Assembly (NCBI GenBank): GCA_011682695.1
Contig: JAACED010000004.1
Location: 1-60,241 of the forward strand
Length of the DNA: 60,241 nt
Source of the DNA: Gammaproteobacteria bacterium
GTDB taxonomy: Bacteria > Actinomycetota > Acidimicrobiia > Spongiisociales > UBA4744
Reading direction: 5' to 3'
The notes beneath the pieces were generated by a model that did no database searches, was not told the DNA's origin, and was given only the letters and a program-made list of their open reading frames with translations. A program made the position numbers and the translations under genes. Within the stretch, counting starts at the first letter, position 1. Every line of letters begins with the position of its first letter. Positions 58,832 through 60,241 of the stretch are shown piece after piece.

Positions 58832-59530
58832 ATGCATCTCGTTGGGCGCCGAATCCTCGTGACTGGTGGCTCTTCCGGCATCGGAGGGGCCCTCGTTGAC
58901 GCATATCGCGACGAAGGAGCCGATGTGTGGTCGGTGGCGCGAACCAAACGGACGGGGGATGCGCAATCGATTCCCGGGGATATCACCCTGGCCGAGACGC
59001 GGGCGAGGCTTGTGGAGGCGCTCAAAGGCAAGGGCATCGAAGTCGTCGTCCATGCTGCGGGCGTTCTCGGTCCCCCACAAACCAAACTCTCGGACTATCC
59101 CGAGCAGGCCTGGCGGCGCGTCCTCAAAGTGAACATCACGGCCGTTGAGCTTTTGCACCGAACCCTCGCCGCTCACTACGGGCCCTTCCCTACCGTCATC
59201 GGTGTCTCCAGCTCCGTGGGCAGAGCCGGTAGGAAGGGTTGGGGGGCCTACGCGGTTTCCAAGTTCGCCCTCGAAGGGTGGCTGGAGGTTCTGTCAGACG
59301 AGTGGGCGATGGGTGGAAGGGTCTACTCCGTCAATCCTGGAAGGACTGCGACCCGAATGCGGGCGACGGCGTTCCCCGACGAAGATCCGACCCAGCTTCC
59401 GACGCCGGCGGAGATCACTCCTATCTTCCTCCGACTCGCGCATGCTCACGTCGATGAACCGACCGGCTCCCGCTTCGATGCGCGTGACTGGATCGGAAGC
59501 GACCCGTGGGCGGGCATCGGACTGGACTGA
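58832..59530 (+). CDS. Short-chain dehydrogenase/reductase
   Basis: A 232-residue classical SDR oxidoreductase. N-terminal Rossmann motif TGGSSGIG (11-18), VHAAGVLG in place of NNAG, a Ser run at 126-128 (GVSSSVG), and YAVSK with Y140 and K144, followed by VNPGRTATRM. Catalytic residues are present. Basic residues after the second strand (ARTKR, 37-41) favour NADP(H). Substrate unknown. It is divergent from the mraZ operon, and its stop is followed 8 nt later by a heptamer tract. ATG 58832 follows a -10 box and is preferred over 58769. Confidence 0.88.
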   Translation: MHLVGRRILVTGGSSGIGGALVDAYRDEGADVWSVARTKRTGDAQSIPGDITLAETRARLVEALKGKGIEVVVHAAGVLGPPQTKLSDYPEQAWRRVLKVNITAVELLHRTLAAHYGPFPTVIGVSSSVGRAGRKGWGAYAVSKFALEGWLEVLSDEWAMGGRVYSVNPGRTATRMRATAFPDEDPTQLPTPAEITPIFLRLAHAHVDEPTGSRFDARDWIGSDPWAGIGLD

Positions 59531-59537
59531 CACCAGC

Positions 59538-59589
59538 ATTTCGTATTGCGTACTTCGTATTCCGTACTTGGTATTTCGTACTTTGTAAT
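59538..59589 (-). repeat. Heptamer tract TACGAAR (minus strand)
   Basis: Read on the minus strand: TACAAAG, TACGAAA, TACCAAG, TACGGAA, TACGAAG, TACGCAA, TACGAAA. Four consecutive units are in the same order as at 38548-38575. It lies just past the SDR stop, in the 159-nt gap before the UspA gene; the conserved flank seen in other copies is not obvious here. Confidence 0.7.
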
Positions 59590-59689
59590 AGGGAAGGCCC
59601 AGGACAACGTTCCTGGCCGGCGAAACAGCGTAAGGGTTACCCATCGGGACACTAGGCTGAACCTCAGCCGATTCTGCGGGAGTACCTCT

Positions 59690-60205
59690 ATGCACATCAT
59701 GGTTGCCACCGACGGCAGTCTCGATCCCGGCCAGACAGCCGGCTTCCTCGAGCACTTCATCAGACCTGATGATCGTGTGACGGTACTGACGGTCGTGGAG
59801 ATTCCGCGCACCCTCCTCTCAGATCTGCGGTCGCTGTTCGAACAGCGGGATATCCTTCAGGGAGCCGACACGGACGATGAATACGTCTCTCCGACACCGG
59901 TGGCCACACTCTCTCCCAACTGGCCGGGAGACGACGCGATCCTTGCTCGCTACGTCAGAGACCAGCAGGAACGCAGAGCCGAACCGCTCGTCCAGGCATT
60001 CGCCGACATCGGCATCGACGCCGAGGCCGTCGCCGTAGAGGGCGCAGATCCCACACGCCCGATCCTCGAAGCGGTAGAGCGTGAGCACGTCGACCTGCTC
60101 TGTGCCGGAGCGCATGGCCGCGGAATGTTCGAAGGCCTCCTCGGCTCTACCAGCACCCGATTGGCAAGACGCGCCCCATGCCCGGTGCTCCTGATTCGCA
60201 TCTAG
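59690..60205 (+). CDS. Universal stress protein, UspA family
   Basis: A 171-residue single-domain USP: beta-strand start MHIMVATDGSLDPGQTAGFL, a variable acidic middle (GADTDDEYVSPTP), and the ATP-binding end AGAHGRGMFEGLLGSTSTRL followed by PCPVLLIRI, with the G-2x-G-9x-G(S/T) pattern. So it is likely the ATP-binding type. GGGAG lies about 10 nt before ATG 59690. The stop codon is followed within 5 nt by a CAGTCGG tandem repeat. Confidence 0.9.
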   Translation: MHIMVATDGSLDPGQTAGFLEHFIRPDDRVTVLTVVEIPRTLLSDLRSLFEQRDILQGADTDDEYVSPTPVATLSPNWPGDDAILARYVRDQQERRAEPLVQAFADIGIDAEAVAVEGADPTRPILEAVEREHVDLLCAGAHGRGMFEGLLGSTSTRLARRAPCPVLLIRI

Positions 60206-60209
60206 CAGC

Positions 60210-60241
60210 CAGTCGGCAGTCGGCAGTCGGCAGTCGGCAGT
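60210..60241 (+). repeat. Tandem heptamer CAGTCGG at the window end
   Basis: Four complete CAGTCGG units (60210-60237) and a partial CAGT reach the window edge, so the array may continue. It begins 5 nt past the UspA stop. The unit, read on the other strand as GACTGCC, differs by one base from the GACTGCT unit at 29828-29846. Confidence 0.85.

Noticed and set aside
1-60241. Prophage, integron or insertion sequence
   Set aside because: No integrase, transposase, phage structural gene or att-like duplication is visible; gene content is housekeeping and pilus.

Overview
This is chromosomal DNA from a high-GC actinobacterium. The evidence is a DivIVA–YggT–SepF–YggS–PgeF–FtsZ tail on the dcw cluster, a polA–rpsA block, an actinobacterial Tad/Flp pilus locus without a secretin, paired Get3/ArsA-like ATPases, a meso-DAP type MurE signature, and many leaderless starts preceded by TANNNT -10 boxes. 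I could not run a placement; a deep-branching class such as Acidimicrobiia is a reasonable guess and no more. Housekeeping genes dominate, there is no transposase, phage gene or CRISPR array, and the unusual material lies in intergenic repeats, domain architectures and regulatory sites.

Layout. 1-800: repeat copy, inverted repeat and coaE. 801-11300: a block lying between rpsA and coaE that holds a NarL-type two-component system, two Flp pilins, and an opposing operon cpaB-cpaE-cpaF-(vWA-tadB)-tadC-membrane protein. 11495-16202: rpsA, polA, a small coiled-coil gene and tRNA-Leu(CAA). 16372-21019: a GT87-like membrane glycosyltransferase, an OmpR-type two-component system and ccdA. 21474-25731: csaA-MFS, nth, a small unknown gene with a DMT exporter, and a small membrane protein. 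25773-29824: a tandem ThyX-like protein, a small unknown gene, and the ArsA/Get3-like pair. 29860-36547: dnaE, then an operon of a DUF2090 aldolase-like protein and two different phosphofructokinases. 36529-42158: rluD, lspA, dksA-like, yggU and ileS. 42200-58701: one leftward division/wall cluster, mraZ-rsmH-ftsL-ftsI-murE-mraY-murD-ftsW-murG-murC-murB-ftsQ-ftsZ-pgeF-yggS-sepF-yggT-divIVA, without murF or ftsA. 58832-60205: an SDR oxidoreductase and a UspA protein.

How it fits together. The dcw genes make meso-DAP lipid II (MurE, MraY, MurD, MurG, MurC, MurB) and build the divisome (FtsZ, SepF, FtsQ, FtsL, FtsI, FtsW), with DivIVA for polar growth. MraZ probably represses its own promoter through three TGG repeats that overlap the -10 box, and a 17-bp inverted repeat between mraZ and rsmH may gate rsmH expression. 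The Tad block should assemble Flp pili, and the flanking sensor/regulator pair may control it.

Most noteworthy: the vWA-TadB fusion; the 17-bp inverted repeat over the rsmH start; the ArsA pair in which each subunit lacks a different Walker A lysine; the ThyX-like double protein with degenerate motifs; a PPi-type and an ATP-type PFK in one operon behind an aldolase-like gene; a family of composite intergenic repeats carrying heptanucleotide tracts; and a recurrent leaderless promoter architecture.
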